A DNA stretch of 64,000 bases from Siderastrea siderea (GCA_964030785.1 OZ034972.1:53601038-53665037), one strand, 5' to 3'. Positions 1-13,134 are shown, counted from the first letter of the stretch. Numbers and translations: made by a program. Notes: generated by a model from the sequence alone, not told the origin.

Positions 1-203
1 GTTCATGGAAATTTTTTCCAATCCCTTTATCCCTTGGTTCAAAAAAACCAATTTTGATTCAATTCCTACTTTGCAACTGTTACAATGTCTTTGGAAGTCT
101 GCAATCTTGTGTCTTTGGTTAGGTTATTTCTAATTAATCTAACTAATCAGGCAAGAGTAGCTTTTGTGTTTGTTTTAACACAATTTTTTGCAATGTTGTA
201 AAG

Positions 204-3200
204 CCTTGGTGCCAACATCCCTCCACCACCAGAAAAACCAAAAGAACCAGAACCAGAACCACAACCGGAACCAGAACCAGAGCCTGAAGAAGCAAAACCA
301 GCAGAAAAGGATGAACCAATGCCTGAACCTAAAGAGGTACAAACTGAAATAAATTTTGCTAGGAAAAAACCCTGGCGTGAAGATTAAAGAGGCTTCAGTA
401 GCTTTAAGGCCGCGGGTGAGAGACTAGATCATCAGTATTCATTTATTTAAAGCGTATGCGCGAAGTGCGACGAGTGATAGCGACATTGCGCGAAATATTC
501 ATGAGTGAGCTCTGCAGTATAAAATCTTTGGTTTATGCATCAATGATTGCTCGTGCGTTTAATTGTGTGGCAGGAAATATTGTGCATTTTAAGTATTTTT
601 TAATAAAAATTTTCATAATAACAATAATAATAAATGCGTTGAGCACTTTCTTTTTATTCTTTATCTGTTAGTTGAAATGTTAATGGCAACTTTTTAGAAT
701 TTTTCCAGCAAAACAAAATGAAAATAAAATACTGTTTCTATCTCTATCTCCAATATTTATCAACATCACCAATTCTGTGTCCAATATATCTGTGTATAAT
801 TTTATTATATACACTGCTCCACAGACTGGAAAATAATAAGAGTTCGATTTCGTCGTTCTTTTTGGTTTCAATATTTAATTCTATGTTTAAGTGGAAAAAA
901 TCCACTTTGAAAATTTCGATAGTAAAATTCTCTTTCTATTTTGTGTGTGTGGTATAAATATTAATTGGTTCAGCGCCAATGCTTTCTTTTTTCGTTTGTT
1001 TTCGATGGAAAACACACGATTTTTTTAGACTGCATGCAACCTATTGTTTGTTTCTGGAGTGTTAACAAGAGCTTCTTAATTTTTATATCCATAATTTGCA
1101 TAATAAAATATTCTTGGCTTAAACACTCGTGTTTCTTCGATAAGCCTTCTGAAGCCCTAAAACCGCTAATTTTGTGTCCAAGAATACAGCGCGGATATAA
1201 AATTTCCTGAACTGACACAGCAGGCAGGTAAAATAGGTGTGTTGTAGGTTGTCACAACAGAAGCACTTTTTTAAAACTGGCTTTTTAACAGAAGTTTCAA
1301 GTCTTCAAATATAAACAAGGACGATTTTACTAATTTAAAGGCTTATAACTTTCAGTGGAACTTGAAATCACAAAATCGGCTTCTGTTGTGACACAATAGA
1401 GGTTTTAACTGATCAATTAGTGGCAAAATCAAGAAGCGTTGTCTTCTCCACGAGGAGAAAACTTGGACACGGAGTCGCGTTTTACCAAATCTTAACTTTG
1501 GAAGCTCAAAGCATCGCAAACAAATGCAATTTATCAAAGGAAAAACAACCTTGTTGCACTTCCAACATTCCTCAAGCCCTCTATTAAGTTTCAATGAAAT
1601 CAGCTCACAAACGATCAAGATCTAATAAAAGTTTTTTTTAACGTAAGACCTCCACCAAAATGTTGCCTTATAAATTTATTCATGAGCAGCTTGTCACCCA
1701 CGGCCTTAAGGAGGCTTTAAAAAAACTCGCATTCGCACCCCGACACAAGCCTCCCTTGACTTTTCTATCCATCCGTGTCTACACCTACTTTTCAATATTG
1801 TGAAAGTAATACCTAGGTGCACTGATAGTACCAGTACATTACAGGCGGAGGTGAAAATGCATAGATTTTTCTTTGTAACTAAAAAAAAATAACGAAAAGA
1901 GAACATGCATAGATACTACCAGTACGTTATACAAGGAAAGGATGTGGGTCATGGACAATAAGAAACAGCAGTTTTGTGACCTGAAAATTGACATATTTCC
2001 ACAAGATTGGTCAAGCTTATAAGGGTACATGTATCAATGTTTGGTGTTACCTGGAAACACTTGATTGTGTTGCATAAAGACTTGTCTTCCAAAGGCAAAT
2101 AGAAATATTGGAAATCTTGTAACTGTAAAGCTATAGAAGAGGTTGTACATGATCAAAATCAGACAGGATATAAACTGGATTGCAAAAACAACTTCAGATT
2201 GATTCTAATGAGTGTTTTCTTTTTGTTTCGCGTAATTGTCAGGAGGCCGCACCAGCTGAAGAACCAATGGAAAGTGAAAGTGAAGAGAGTGATGTTGGTC
2301 AGTAAATAAGATTAAAATCACCTCATTGTAGGAAATGTTTGACACTGTTGGAACCACACTCATGAAAAACTGTTGGAATATTTGCTCTTTCTTGCCCTCT
2401 TAATTTTTGGGATTTTTGCAAGTGCATTTCACAAAGTAAAGCAGGAATTTGCATGGATTAGACCTTACAATATGAATAATTAATCAAAAGTACTTCTTTT
2501 GCATCAAGACAACTTGGCATGTGTTGTTATTAATTTTTTGTTGACACAATTTTTTGCATATTTCTCTTCTTTGCCAGTAATATTGATCTCATTTTCCAAA
2601 TTTAAGGGAAAAAAACAGTCAAACAATTTGTCACATAATTGTTGTGTAATGTGTGGTTCCAGAAAATATCCATACCCCTACCACGGAGGGAATTTCTTTT
2701 AGGACCCCCTACTCCCCAGATATTCTGTTTTTTGAAATAAGCTATAACCCCCCCATCCCTCCGGATTTTCCACAGTTGGACAAACACCCCCCCCCCCAAC
2801 CCTCTGGAAAATTTCTTTCAAGAAGGGAGTGTTAAAAATGAAGCAACTGATCCAAATTTAAATGAAGCTAAGCCGTTCCGATTATCGTAGGACGTGTTTA
2901 TGCTGTTTATTAGCGTTTAAAGGGGCATGGTCACGAGGATTTCGCAGATTTCTGGTCAAACCTGTGCTAAAATTATAGGCAGCTAACTTTATCCATGCCC
3001 AACATTATGTTTGAACATTTAAAGGAACATATTAACTCGTTTTCATTAAGAGAAAACAAACCATGACCATTTAATATCGATTTAATGTCAACACGCTGAA
3101 AGAATTTGAAAAGTTTAGCCTAATTTTTTCAAATTGCAATCCATTTCCATCCGTGCCATCCGAAGCAACAGGTGACAGAAAATAGCTTCAGTGAAGTAAT

Positions 3201-6200
3201 ATGGTCTTTGATAACAAAACTAAACCATTATTTGTGGGCGTTCAGGAATGTGAGGACATATTTTTGATTTTTAAAGTGAACTAAAATAGCGTGACTATGC
3301 CCCTTTAAAATAATAACGTACGTAGTCATAACTTACTCATAACATATTACCTTACCAATACCAACTGTTCTTCTCTACATGTACGTCAAACAGATATACT
3401 AGGTATCTGTAAAATTACCTTAACAAAAGCATGTAAAACGTTCGTTTTAATTGAAGGATTCCCTTGAAAAGTCGCAGTGTTGCTGATAAACGCTACTTCA
3501 ACATGAATGTGATCATCAACAAAGAAAACGCGCAAACAAATTAAGGGGAAATGATCAAAATAGAAAGAGTAACGAATATTGCCACAGTATAAACACATCC
3601 TACATCATCGGAACGGCCTAGCGTCAATTAACTTTGGATCAGTTGCTTCATTTTTAACCCCCTCCCTTCTTGAACGAATTTTTCCAGATGGGTTGGGGGG
3701 GTGTTTGTCATACTGTGGAAAATCTGGAGGGATGGGGGGGGGTTATAGCTTACCTCAAAAAACGGAAATCTGGGAGGAGGGGGGTCCTAAGTGAAATTCC
3801 CTCTGTGGTATGGGTATGGATATTTTCTGGAACCACACAATAAATATTCTCGTTGCTGAGCTTAGCAAAACACGACTTCTACGCATCAATGAGATCGTGC
3901 TTCGTTTGTCAGCTGCCACATAGGGAAGTGAAAAATGACGGACTGATTTTTCGTAAACAACGCTTACTGGTATAATTAATGTCAATCGTGAAGGTAAGCT
4001 TAAAATTTAGGTTGTTTAGACGGCGCAGACATTCCATCGAAGGATCTCGTGGAAGTCATCTCAATAAGTAAATGTAACCACTCCTGGTACGTGTTGCTGT
4101 CTTCTTGAACACTGGTAACGAGTTATGGTGGCTACTTCTATGCAGCGATGATGTTTATCTCGTTTCCACCCCAATGTCACTTCCAAAGCGCCTTTGGGAG
4201 AAAGAATACCTGTTTTACATTTAACAAAAGTGTTTATTTAGCAGTTAAACTAATTCCACAGTAAAGATTTACAAATTCGGTAAGTACAATTTTCGAACTA
4301 TATCTGAAGCTTACATCAGAATGAATCAAAGTTGACCCTCTGGAAAGTAATTTAGCCATTCACCCCCCTCTCCTCTGGATTTTCCTGGGCTTTTGACCCC
4401 CCCCCCCCACCCCTCTGGAATTTCCAATTCCCTCCGTGGTGGGGGTATGGATATTTTCTGGAACCACACAATAAGGCATGTTGGTTTTCATAGTTATTGT
4501 TGTTGTGGATTTCTTACTTTGGTATTTTATGCCATCCATTTTTTCTGTTATTCTGAACAGAGATCGACAGGGAAGGTTGTATTGAACCAGACAATGATGA
4601 GCCTCAGCAGATGGGAGATTCAAGCATTGAAGTAAATTGTTTATTTGTTGACTTGTAATTAACAAAGTTAACATGCATCTCACACAGCCAATTTATTCCA
4701 GTATTGGATATGGGGGTAGGATTGAGGTAGTTGGACCCCCCCCCCCCCTTCAAATCTATACTGTTGATTGGTCACCTTTAAGGATTTAGTTTTCACACTT
4801 AAAAGTTAAATAACCACCTTGTACAATACAAACAATATATTAAATGTAAACATTATTGATTACATGTAAACGTCTTCTTTCAAGGTTACAGATGAGATGA
4901 GGGAGGAGTCATCACAAAAAAGAAGCCAAGGCATGGCTGCCATGAATGAAGGTTTGCATTCTGAAATCTTTTTGATAAAACTGCTCAATAATAATTGAGC
5001 ATAACAAAGTTAAGAAAAAACCAAATGGTGGATTCAACTCCAGCTGGCGGGCCTTGAACCCAGAATCTCCAGATTTCAAGTCCATTGCACTAGCCACTCG
5101 GCCATACTGTCTTCATCTAAAAGTTTTTAAAAGGCTTTGCGTAGTTTTACACAAAGACAAAATTCTGTTGTCAGGCCATTGAAAACTAGTTAGAATTGAT
5201 ACAATAACAATGCAACATTCACTCCATTTTTTTCTTTTTCTGATAGGAAATCTTGAGGAGGCAGCTAGGCTATTCACTGAAGCAATTTTGAAAAACCCAA
5301 GTGCTAACATGTATGCCAAACGAGCGAGGTATGTACTGTAAAGTGTTGTATAAGTTGTCAAGTACAATTTGATTAAGACAGCCTTTGAGGCAGTTTGCTT
5401 ATCCCAGTAGTGCACAGCACATTGTCACATGTGAACACAGTGAATGACCTACAAACCTGGTCATAAGTCTTTGGGACAGGTTGATAAGAGCTGACAATTC
5501 CAAAAATATCAAATGTTTTGCCTCAAACAATCCCCCCACTCTCCCAAAACAATGTCCTTTTCACAGGATATTCTTTTGTGCAGAAATGACTACGTTGTAT
5601 GGGGGTATGGATATTATCATCAAATTCAGGTATTAAATGCGGAAAATGTGTAACTGTCTTAAGACTTGACAAAGATTGTAGCTTGCCATGCAGAGACTCC
5701 CTGTGGCTCATCTGACTAGTACATGTATGCCAAATGTTAAGGGTCGTGGGTCTGCTGTCGTGCACTCTAAATTTTTCCGTGGTTCTTTTGTGCTCATGAA
5801 AAACGTAATACTAACAGCTTGTTTATGTAATTTGCTGATGTTCTTGTTTAGGTGTAATATGTGTTATGTGTGTTAGTTACTTAGGCCTCTGAGTGCCACA
5901 TGCAGGTAGAAGACACTGTTATGTGTGTTATATTTATCATAATTGTGATGTTCTTTTTTAGCTGTTATATCCGCATGCAGAAGCCAAATGCAGCCATCAG
6001 AGACTGTGATGAGGCAATAAAGATCAATCCCGACTCTGCCCAGCCATACAAGTGGAGAGGCCGGGCAAACAGGTTTTTTCAATTTTGTTAGATTCTCCAA
6101 TTAACATAAGTCATCACTTTGAGGGTGCATTTTAATTTGATCTCGTAAAATTTCCTATGATAGGGCACTGTGAAAAAGCTGGCCACACAACAGACTTGAT

Positions 6201-6633
6201 GGTGATTACCAATCATTGCATCTTCAGCCCCCCCCCCCCCCCCCCCATCCCACTCAACTGAAAACTCTTCATGGGAGCCTTTATTAGATCAGGTTTTGTG
6301 TTGGGCTAACAGTTCTCAAAATGGCTTGTGATTCTGCTGGCTGTTTCTAGTTTTACTTTCAGCCTAACCATCAAGTTTTTATTTGTAGACTGTTAGGCCA
6401 CTGGACAGAGGCTTCAAAGGATCTTGCTATGGCCTGCAAACTGGACTATGATGATCAAGCAAATGACTGGCTCAAAGAAGTGCAACCAAAGGTACATGAA
6501 CTGTCACTTAACTGCAACTGATAGGTCTACTAAACTGACATTCGTTTATTCTTTTGAATCCATTTTAGTTTTTTTTTTCCCTGAAAGCTTAGCTTCGTCA
6601 CTTAGCTGGACTGCAGTTTGCACTTTCTATGTT

Positions 6634-6696
<63 letters not shown>

Positions 6697-9130
6697 ATGT
6701 ATGTATGAATGAATGAATGATCCAGGGGGAGCCCCATGTGAGACTGGGCGGGGATGCTCTTCATTCGACCTCTCAAAGATGCCATTCTAATCCAGACGGA
6801 GAATGCGAGACGACGAGCATCCATGCACCATTCACATGGGAGTGCACCCCCCCAGGGAATTTATGTGGCACTATGTGGCACCAATGAGATTGAGGCTACT
6901 ATGCTAAGAGTACATTCTACCAATGAAAAAGCTGGTTAGAATCCGCTTACTGAAGCTGAAGGTCAGACAAGGTTGAGCTTACTGGCCATGTTGAATGTAT
7001 ACGGGGAGGGAAACGATCAGCACAAATATGCTTTTTCCTCTTGAATGTTATATTTTGTTTAGGCTTGGTGTGGTGGAATTGATGGTAATTTCCAAAAACT
7101 ATCAGCGTTCATAAGACCAGCACGTGAGTTGAGATGAGCGTAATGCAACAATTGTGTACTATACTCGCGTGTGTTGTTTTTTCCTCAGAGTATGTCTTAA
7201 AAATCGCAAATAAGCTAGAAAGAGACTTGACATTTCAACATGGTTCAAGCATGCAATGCGTGCCTATGTTTGTAGTTTGCTGTTAAAACCTTCGAAATTT
7301 ACAGCCCTTAGGCTTAAAATAAAATGGGTCAATGTTTTCCATGCAAAATCCACAGTGCTTACAAGAAGTGGACAAGTTTGGAGCATTTTTAAAATTATTT
7401 TTGGCCAGAAAAGTCAATATTCACCTCTTTTACATTAAACCCTTTAATTGTAAAGAATTATTTTCTGTTAATTACTGACAGTGCTGTTTGCATTATTAGG
7501 CACACCTCCTCGCTGAACATCACAGAAAATTTGAAAGAAAACATGAAGAGAAGGCAGAAAAGGAACGATTGGATAGAATGTAATTTTGTAATGTCATATA
7601 TTTAAATCTTTTTTTAAAGAGGTCAATTTTTGTTCACAGTATTGTACCTTTGCCATTTGACTAAGTTTGTGAAGCAGACTAATGTAACATTGAATTTAAT
7701 CATTATTTTTTGGTGTATGAGAAGATATGAGAAGTGCATGTGTAGTTAAAACTACTTTGTTGTCCTAGTAACTCTATGTGTAATTGTTAAGTGGTTTGTT
7801 TCATGTTGTTGCTTCCTGTGACTTTTTTTCTACAGAAAGAACGCAAGAGAAGCACAAGAAAAAGCAAGGAAGGTGGGTGTGATAACAGTGTCAGGTGTAT
7901 TAAATTACTTATGTTGCAACAAATTTTCTTTTTTTTTTTTTTTTTACTTTTAACCAGGAAGAAGAAGAGAGAAGAAAGCAACAGGAAGAGATGCCAGGGG
8001 GCTTCCCAGGAGGGTTCCCTGGGGGATTCCCTGGGGGTGCTGGGGGATTCCCTGGTGCTGGAGGTGCGGGAGGATTCCCTGGGGCAGCAACGGGAGGTAA
8101 ATGTGACTTCTTCTTTGACTATCTGTTTCTTATTTCTTCTCTTCTTTTCTTGTTGTACATAAGTCCTGAAAACCCCTCAGGGAGCGACTAATAAATATAT
8201 TGTATTATAAAGGAAAGCAGTGGGGTGGCAAAATTATTCTGTTTTCTTGGTCTAGTTGTTAACTTAATGACGTTGTAAAACTGAATTTTTTTAATTCAGG
8301 TGGTGCAACACCAAACTTGAATGATCTACTCAGTGATCCAGAGGTGCTAGCTGCATTCCAGGTTAGTTTGCAGAACCTATTCAACCTTTTTCACTATTGT
8401 TAACACTCTCACTCTTGCAAGTGGTCAAGCTTGAAACTGGAAAATATTCCAAATTTTATTTTACAAAGATAGAATCACAGCCAAAAGTTAGAATCACCTT
8501 GTACAGCACCACAGGAAAGTACTGCTCAGAAGCTTTCATTTCAATGGTCACACTTTAGGATTTCATCCGTAAACTCAAAAGTTAGAACCACGTAATGAAC
8601 AGCGCCATACTTAAAGTTTCATCCACAGACTCTAAACTTGGAACTACATTTCACAATATTTACTGTTGGTAGGATTTGAAGTACCGCTGAGTAACTTTGG
8701 TTTGAATGATCACATTTTAGAATTTCAACCACAAAGTCAAAACTTAAAACACTATTGTACAGCATTCACTAGAACTTTAATTACTGCTACAAACGTGATT
8801 ACCGGAGTCAAATGGTAAAATGCTGTGATGTACACCTCTTGGAGTGTCAAAAATGGCGTCAAAATTGGGTGTAGGTAACAAAGCACATAATTCTTACATT
8901 TACAGGATCCCGAGGTGATGGCAGCCTTCCAAGACGTCAGCCAAAACCCGGAGAACATCTCCAAATACGAAAACAACCCTAAAGTCAAAACGATCATCGA
9001 TAAACTGGCGAAGAAGTTTGGACCCGCGGGATCTGGCCCACCGCCTGGGAGTGGTGGTGGGTTTCCTGGCGGGTTTCCTGGCGGGTTCCCCGGCGGGATG
9101 CCTTTCGGCAACATGTTCGGCGGACAGTAA
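204..9130 (+). CDS. ST13: Hsc70-interacting protein (HIP), 5' end outside window
   Basis: Exons: 204-336, 2243-2297, 4561-4631, 4885-4951, 5247-5328, 5962-6072, 6389-6491, 7500-7579, 7836-7872, 7958-8096, 8300-8361, 8906-9130 (stop TAA 9128-9130). All have AG/GT borders and phases that join. About 388 residues are visible; the N-terminal dimerisation region lies upstream of base 1. In order they encode a Pro/Glu-rich linker, an acidic [12 protein letters not shown] stretch, three TPR-like units ([54 protein letters not shown]), a highly charged helix, GGFPGG repeats, and a C-terminal DP-rich STI1-like domain ending [10 protein letters not shown]. Known role of the family: a cytosolic co-chaperone that binds the Hsc70 ATPase domain and stabilises its ADP state. 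The linker is longer and more PEPEP-rich than in vertebrates. The acceptor of the first visible exon is weak. Confidence 0.95.
2651..3838. mobile_element. Large inverted-repeat element in an ST13 intron
   Basis: The arm at about 2651-2882 (starting GTGTGGTTCCAGAAAATATC, with C-rich tracts) reappears inverted at about 3606-3838 (ending GATATTTTCTGGAACCACAC). The arms share the outer end, the CCTCTGGAAAA tracts and the inner GAAGCAACTGATCC segment. The unmatched centre holds a second element at 2921-3304. No unambiguous target duplication was found. This is a non-autonomous foldback-like element inside the intron 2298-4560. Confidence 0.75.
2921..3304. mobile_element. TTAA-flanked MITE, Kolobok-like termini
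   Basis: Ends AGGGGCATGGTCACG and CGTGACTATGCCCCT are near-perfect inverted repeats, each flanked by TTAA (2917-2920 and 3305-3308). The junction TTAAAGGGG fits the TTAAAGGRR start described for T2/Kolobok elements. No coding capacity is visible in its 384 bp. It is nested in the larger inverted-repeat element. Confidence 0.7.
4365..4474 (-). mobile_element. Partial copy of the GTGTGGTTCC element
   Basis: This ends GATATTTTCTGGAACCACAC and carries the same CCTCTGGAATTTCC and poly-C tracts as the arm at 3606-3838, so it is a solo or truncated copy of that family in the same intron. It lies about 90 bases upstream of an ST13 exon. Confidence 0.6.
5034..5105 (-). repeat. tRNA-Ser-derived SINE-like fragment
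   Basis: On the minus strand the sequence has an A-box-like TGGCCGAGTGGCTAG, an anticodon-arm-like GGACTTGAAATC (UGA, serine type) and a B-box-like GGGTTCAAGGCC. The acceptor stem does not close, so it reads as a SINE head and not a functional tRNA gene. It sits in an ST13 intron. Confidence 0.6.
6228..6246. repeat. 19-base C homopolymer in ST13 intron
   Basis: A run of 19 C. Similar C or G runs of ten or more recur in the window (for example near 4738, 9840, 25392, 25452, 52798 and 62693), mostly in introns or transposons. Run lengths of this kind are prone to sequencing error. Confidence 0.9.
6632..6719. repeat. (CTGT)n microsatellite passing into GTAT and GAAT units
   Basis: A tandem tetranucleotide array: a long CTGT block, then short GTAT and GAAT blocks, in an ST13 intron. 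The apparent reading frames across it (VCLSVCLS on plus, QTDRQTDR on minus) are artefacts of the repeat. Confidence 0.95.
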
Positions 9131-9513
9131 AAAGAATGCATGCAGGCGTTGGGTTTCGACAAATGGACAAACGTCAATGAAGGATTATACGTGGTATACT
9201 TAATAGGACGGTCATAACGTTTTTCAAAACTTCGGCACACGTTGGATTGTGAGATATTCTAACTGTTCCCTGAACTGAACTAAACATGTCAATTTTGACC
9301 TTCTCGAGATGTTAAGGACGTGTTACAACAGCAGTGCTGAGCTAATCCTGATCCTTGTTTTAGCAGAGGGTGGTTCGTAATGCTCCTAACTGCTGTTAGC
9401 TCGTAATAGACTTGACTTGACTGGTTGACGTATTAGCTCGCAATAGATGCTCGCCATGACGTAACAGCTGAACGGATCACTGCTGACAAGCATGTGTAGC
9501 GACAACAAATAAA
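9131..9513 (+). terminator. ST13 3' UTR and polyadenylation signal
   Basis: After the ST13 stop there is no further open frame. An AATAAA hexamer at 9508-9513 is the first good polyadenylation signal, giving a 3' UTR of roughly 0.4 kb. The next plausible coding sequence starts about 1 kb further on. Confidence 0.6.
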
Positions 9514-10592
9514 TACGTTGAAAACTGTTAGTGTAGTTTTTGTGGCAATATTCTTACATGGAGTAGATGTTGTGGATAAAGAGCGTGTTTGGGTGATCCT
9601 CGTTCCCAGGGCTCCCTAGCTTGAGTGCACACATCCCTTATTTCGTTCCTAACTCGCAAATTAGGAAAAAAGACATCTACGAAGGCTGATGCAGCATGTT
9701 TTCGTTAAATGCAACAGCTTTGTCAGATACCGAGGCTGGAAGGGGGAATATAACGGGTATTCGGTAATATTCTCTTCTTTAATTCAACCCGCTCCATTTT
9801 ATTTTTCCAAGGTTTCCTCCACCCTCCCCCCCCCAAACCCCCCCCCCCCCTCCCGCGTGCATTTAGTGGTTCTCAGCCTGTGAAACAGCAACCGCTGGAA
9901 CATGGTAAGTGAGATTACCATAAGCAGTCAAGTGAGCTGCTGTGTGAAGACTTGGTGCGGTGTCATTTTCCCACCACAGACTGAGTCTTCAGTGCAAACT
10001 GATATAACTGTATATCGTAAGAGTCCAAACTCCAAAATATACCAGTCTTTCACAATGGACGAAGGTGAAACAAGGCCGGCGTTTCAGGAACACAATGAAT
10101 GTTTTGGTTGTTTCTTAGTTCTGTCACCAGAACGTTGCAGCAGTCAGGAATACCGTGAGTCAGGCTTGGATAAACAAAGTTTGTTTCCGTGCTTATTCGG
10201 CTGAACAGTTGTGGTCCCGAAGGTGCTAATTAGTGATGTCATTTTCCGTGATTTTTTTTTTATCTCTCGCAAATACCTTCCGTTTTCACTCAGTCAATAT
10301 CGTGATTACTTCATCCCCGAGCTGTTTGCTATTCAGTAGATTTGTCGTAGATATAATAACTTGCTGATTTGCAACCTTGATTAAAATAATCGGAATCAAA
10401 GAGACAAAAGATAACAAGTCATTATCGTCTCAGCCAGCAGAAAAGTACGTCGTTGTTTTCTCTTGTTCTGTGAGGACAGTGGGCCACGGAACAACGACAT
10501 CTTTCTACTCGACTTCTACTGAAAACGTCCTCTGAAATACCTTCAATAGCCTGCCGTCTTTGTTGAAACTTAAGTGATGAACAATCCTAGAT

Positions 10593-10973
10593 TTGGTAGA
10601 TTTGGTTCAGTTTAACGACACAAAGATGAAGCTAGGTATTCCTCAAATCACAACATCAAGCCCAACAGAGGCGACTGGACATCACAACTCCTCTCGAAGC
10701 GCAAGTTTTTCTGCTACCCAAGAGAAAACAAAGCAACCGAGATTACGTCGCGCTAGCGTACAAGTTCTTTCTATGCCGTTAGTCAGAAGACGATCCAGCA
10801 CGTGTGCCCCTGGGGTCCTAATGAGGGAGCTATCAGACCCGAGTTTGAAACTGCACGAACAGCAACCGACATTGATAAGTCGCGGGTCAATTGTCCCGCG
10901 CACTCGGTCGGGCAGTGTGTTTGCGAGAGGCCTGGGACTGACTGCCATTGGGCTCTTTCGGGGTAGACGCTGA
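10593..10973 (+). CDS. Ser/Arg-rich open frame, possible 5' exon of the CNBD2-like gene
   Basis: A 126-codon frame with two possible starts (10593, and an internal Met at codon 12, MKLGIPQITTSSP). Composition is low-complexity Ser/Arg/Thr, with basophilic-kinase-like sites LRRAS and RRRSS, SGSVFARG, and an end at GLFRGRR plus TGA. A possible donor lies just before the stop (GGG then GTAGAC), so it could splice to 13,135. I recognise no domain. It lies between the ST13 polyadenylation signal and the CNBD2-like start. Alternatives are a separate small gene or chance; the biased, protein-like composition argues against chance. Confidence 0.4.
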   Translation: MVDLVQFNDTKMKLGIPQITTSSPTEATGHHNSSRSASFSATQEKTKQPRLRRASVQVLSMPLVRRRSSTCAPGVLMRELSDPSLKLHEQQPTLISRGSIVPRTRSGSVFARGLGLTAIGLFRGRR

Positions 10974-11049
10974 AGCAGAATTTTTAGCAAAAGAGAGATC
11001 AAGATTTTTCGGGTTAGTACATACAAGTAAATATTAAAGACAAACTTAA

Positions 11050-11207
11050 AAAACTTCGACGTTTCGACGTGGTCATGACGCCATTATCAAGAGAAAAATA
11101 ATTGTTCTGATTGCGAGAATAATTATTTTTCTCTTGATGATTGCGAGAATAATTATTTTTCTCCGGATAATGGCGTCATGACGACGTCGAAACGTCGAGG
11201 TTTTTTT
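11050..11207. repeat. Imperfect hairpin with CGAAACGTCGA ends
   Basis: Left arm CGACGTTTCGACGTGGTCAT followed by GACGCCATTATC; right arm GATAATGGCGTCATGACGAC followed by GTCGAAACGTCG. Between the arms a GCGAGAATAATTATTTTTCTC unit occurs twice. It looks like a compact non-autonomous element. Its outer GAAACGTC resembles the 3' core of the hammerhead-like motifs elsewhere in the window, but CTGATGA is degraded to TGATAA. Confidence 0.6.
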
Positions 11208-12021
11208 AGGTTTCTCTTTAACATTTACTTGTCTCTGCTTCAGCAAGTCTCTCTCGATTAAGAGCACATACAGAAACTTTTAAATATATTCTAGTGAATG
11301 GCTGGGAAACCTTACAGCTGTATTCTAGTGTATACGTAACCTTGTCATGGTCAGGTTCCTTTTCAACCTTTAGCACACTTAACAAGCCTCGTTTTACATC
11401 AAAATAGAATATCAAAATCTCTTTTTGCTCCATTCCTGTTTCCTGTTTTCTCTTGTTAATAATAACAATAATAATAACGCTCAAAAAAACTACTCAGCTA
11501 TATAAACCTTACGCCTGACTAATATGATAATTTACTAATATAAAGACAGATAAAAGGTAGCAAAGATCGAAAAAGAGCGGCTTAATAAAAGAGGCTACAC
11601 TCTACTCTTAAAAGTACTGTAGTTCTGATATAATGTCTGGTGAGTTATTCCACAGGATATAGGGGGCAATTACTGAAAAAGTGCGCTTTCCATAGGTTTC
11701 AAAACAATCCTTTCTTTGTATCTCTAGAATAGCTGGATCGCCAATGGACAGAAGACGCAAAAGGCGAATTGAATATTCCAACAGAGAACTCCATATTCAG
11801 TCACGTTAGCCAAATCAAACATTGTCCCTTACAAGATTATTATGTAATCAAAACCGTCGACACAATCGACACTAAATTATGATATGCCCCTGACAAAAAC
11901 CCATCCTAAGAACACATGCCTGTTCGCTGTGATCTCACGCAATTTCTCTGAAATTTTACCGCCACATTTTGAATATTACTGAGCCTGAAATCACAACGCA
12001 AACAGCAGGAATCCTAGACGG

Positions 12022-12276
12022 TGGGAGGGGACAGGGGGGCGGGAGACCGGGAGAAAAGGTGGCGGAAGGTGTACGGGAGGAGGGCCTGAAGAGGGGGCGG
12101 GAAGTGGGATTCCCAAAGTGGCGGGAAGCGGGAGAAAAAGGGAAAAATTATGCAACATTGCGCAATATTTCGCAATCGAAAAAATGCAAAGAGGCGGGAG
12201 CCAACAAACACGGGGTAGGAACCGAGATTACAGGGTACGGGAAGCGGGAGGATTAAACCCCCCTGTCCCCCCCCCC
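12022..12276. mobile_element. G/C-rich hAT-like MITE with 8-bp target duplication
   Basis: The end GGGAGGGGACAGGGGGG is mirrored by CCCCCCTGTCCCCCCCCC, and both sides are flanked by CTAGACGG (12014-12021 and 12277-12284). The inside is tandem-like GGCGGGAAGCGGGAG sequence. The frames across it are purine-rich artefacts. An 8-bp duplication fits hAT-type integration. Confidence 0.65.
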
Positions 12277-13134
12277 CTAGACGGGTCCAGACACCCTAAT
12301 TATCTGATACATCAGCGCTGTAGCCCGATGATACAGCGAAGTTTCTCTCTTGGGAATACCGAGGATCTCGTGAACATCAGCAAATCTATACGACAGCTCA
12401 CGAAAATAACCGCAGGAATGGGCGTAAGAATGTGCTCAATTCCACTACAGTATAGGTTGCTATCGCAACCATGAGACAAAAAAGGTTATGAATTCAACAT
12501 AAACACACAGTGATATCGCCCTGTTGTCATGTGATGTTTTAATCCTTTTAATACTTATTAAGAGTGCCAGAGAAAACATTTCTCAATTTGTTCTCAATTT
12601 TCTTTTCATTACCGGTAAATAATAGAAAGTGAGCAGCATTATCCGAAATTGCCTCTCTTAAGCTTTTATTTGAATAGTCACTCCAGCCTTAGTGTTGTGT
12701 CCTTAGACTCAAAACCACATCACCGTACGTGACATACGGATTTCACTCTATAAGGAAGAAATCAATTGACATTTGTTTTCTTTTGTTACTTAATCGGTCC
12801 CAGGAACATGGGAACCAAAACGCGATGAGAACACGCCGCAAGTCATCCCGACTGGTAGTGTACCCTTTGGTTGCAAATCAACAAACACGTTGATAATTTA
12901 ATCGAAACAACGATTTTTATTGGCTGGGTTTGTTTTCTTCACAAAGTATGCTAGAAAAAATAAAACTCAGGAAGGTATTTTTATATCGTGAGGTCAAGGG
13001 TACAATCCTCCTACTCAAATTTCGCGTCTTAGATTTATCACAGTACGATATATCAGTCTTGTCAAAACTGATTTCCTCCATGTATCTCGAATCTACGCAA
13101 GCAATTTCTGCGCTGCCTTATTTAAAGTTCGGCA

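Noticed and set aside
5034..5105. Functional tRNA-Ser gene
   Set aside because: A and B boxes are present but the acceptor stem does not pair; read as a SINE head.
6424..6824. Frames with VCLSVCLS / QTDRQTDR repeats
   Set aside because: They are translations of the CTGT microsatellite; only 6389-6491 is a real ST13 exon, in another frame.
8752..9240. 162-codon minus-strand frame with [10 protein letters not shown]
   Set aside because: Antisense of the last ST13 exon (GGFPGG repeats).
9902..10204. 100-codon plus frame with a possible acceptor before TESSVQTD
   Set aside because: Composition is plausible but no donor, start context or family support; kept out for lack of evidence.
11969..12474. 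Gly/Arg-rich frames
   Set aside because: They come from the purine-rich interior of the MITE at 12,022-12,276.
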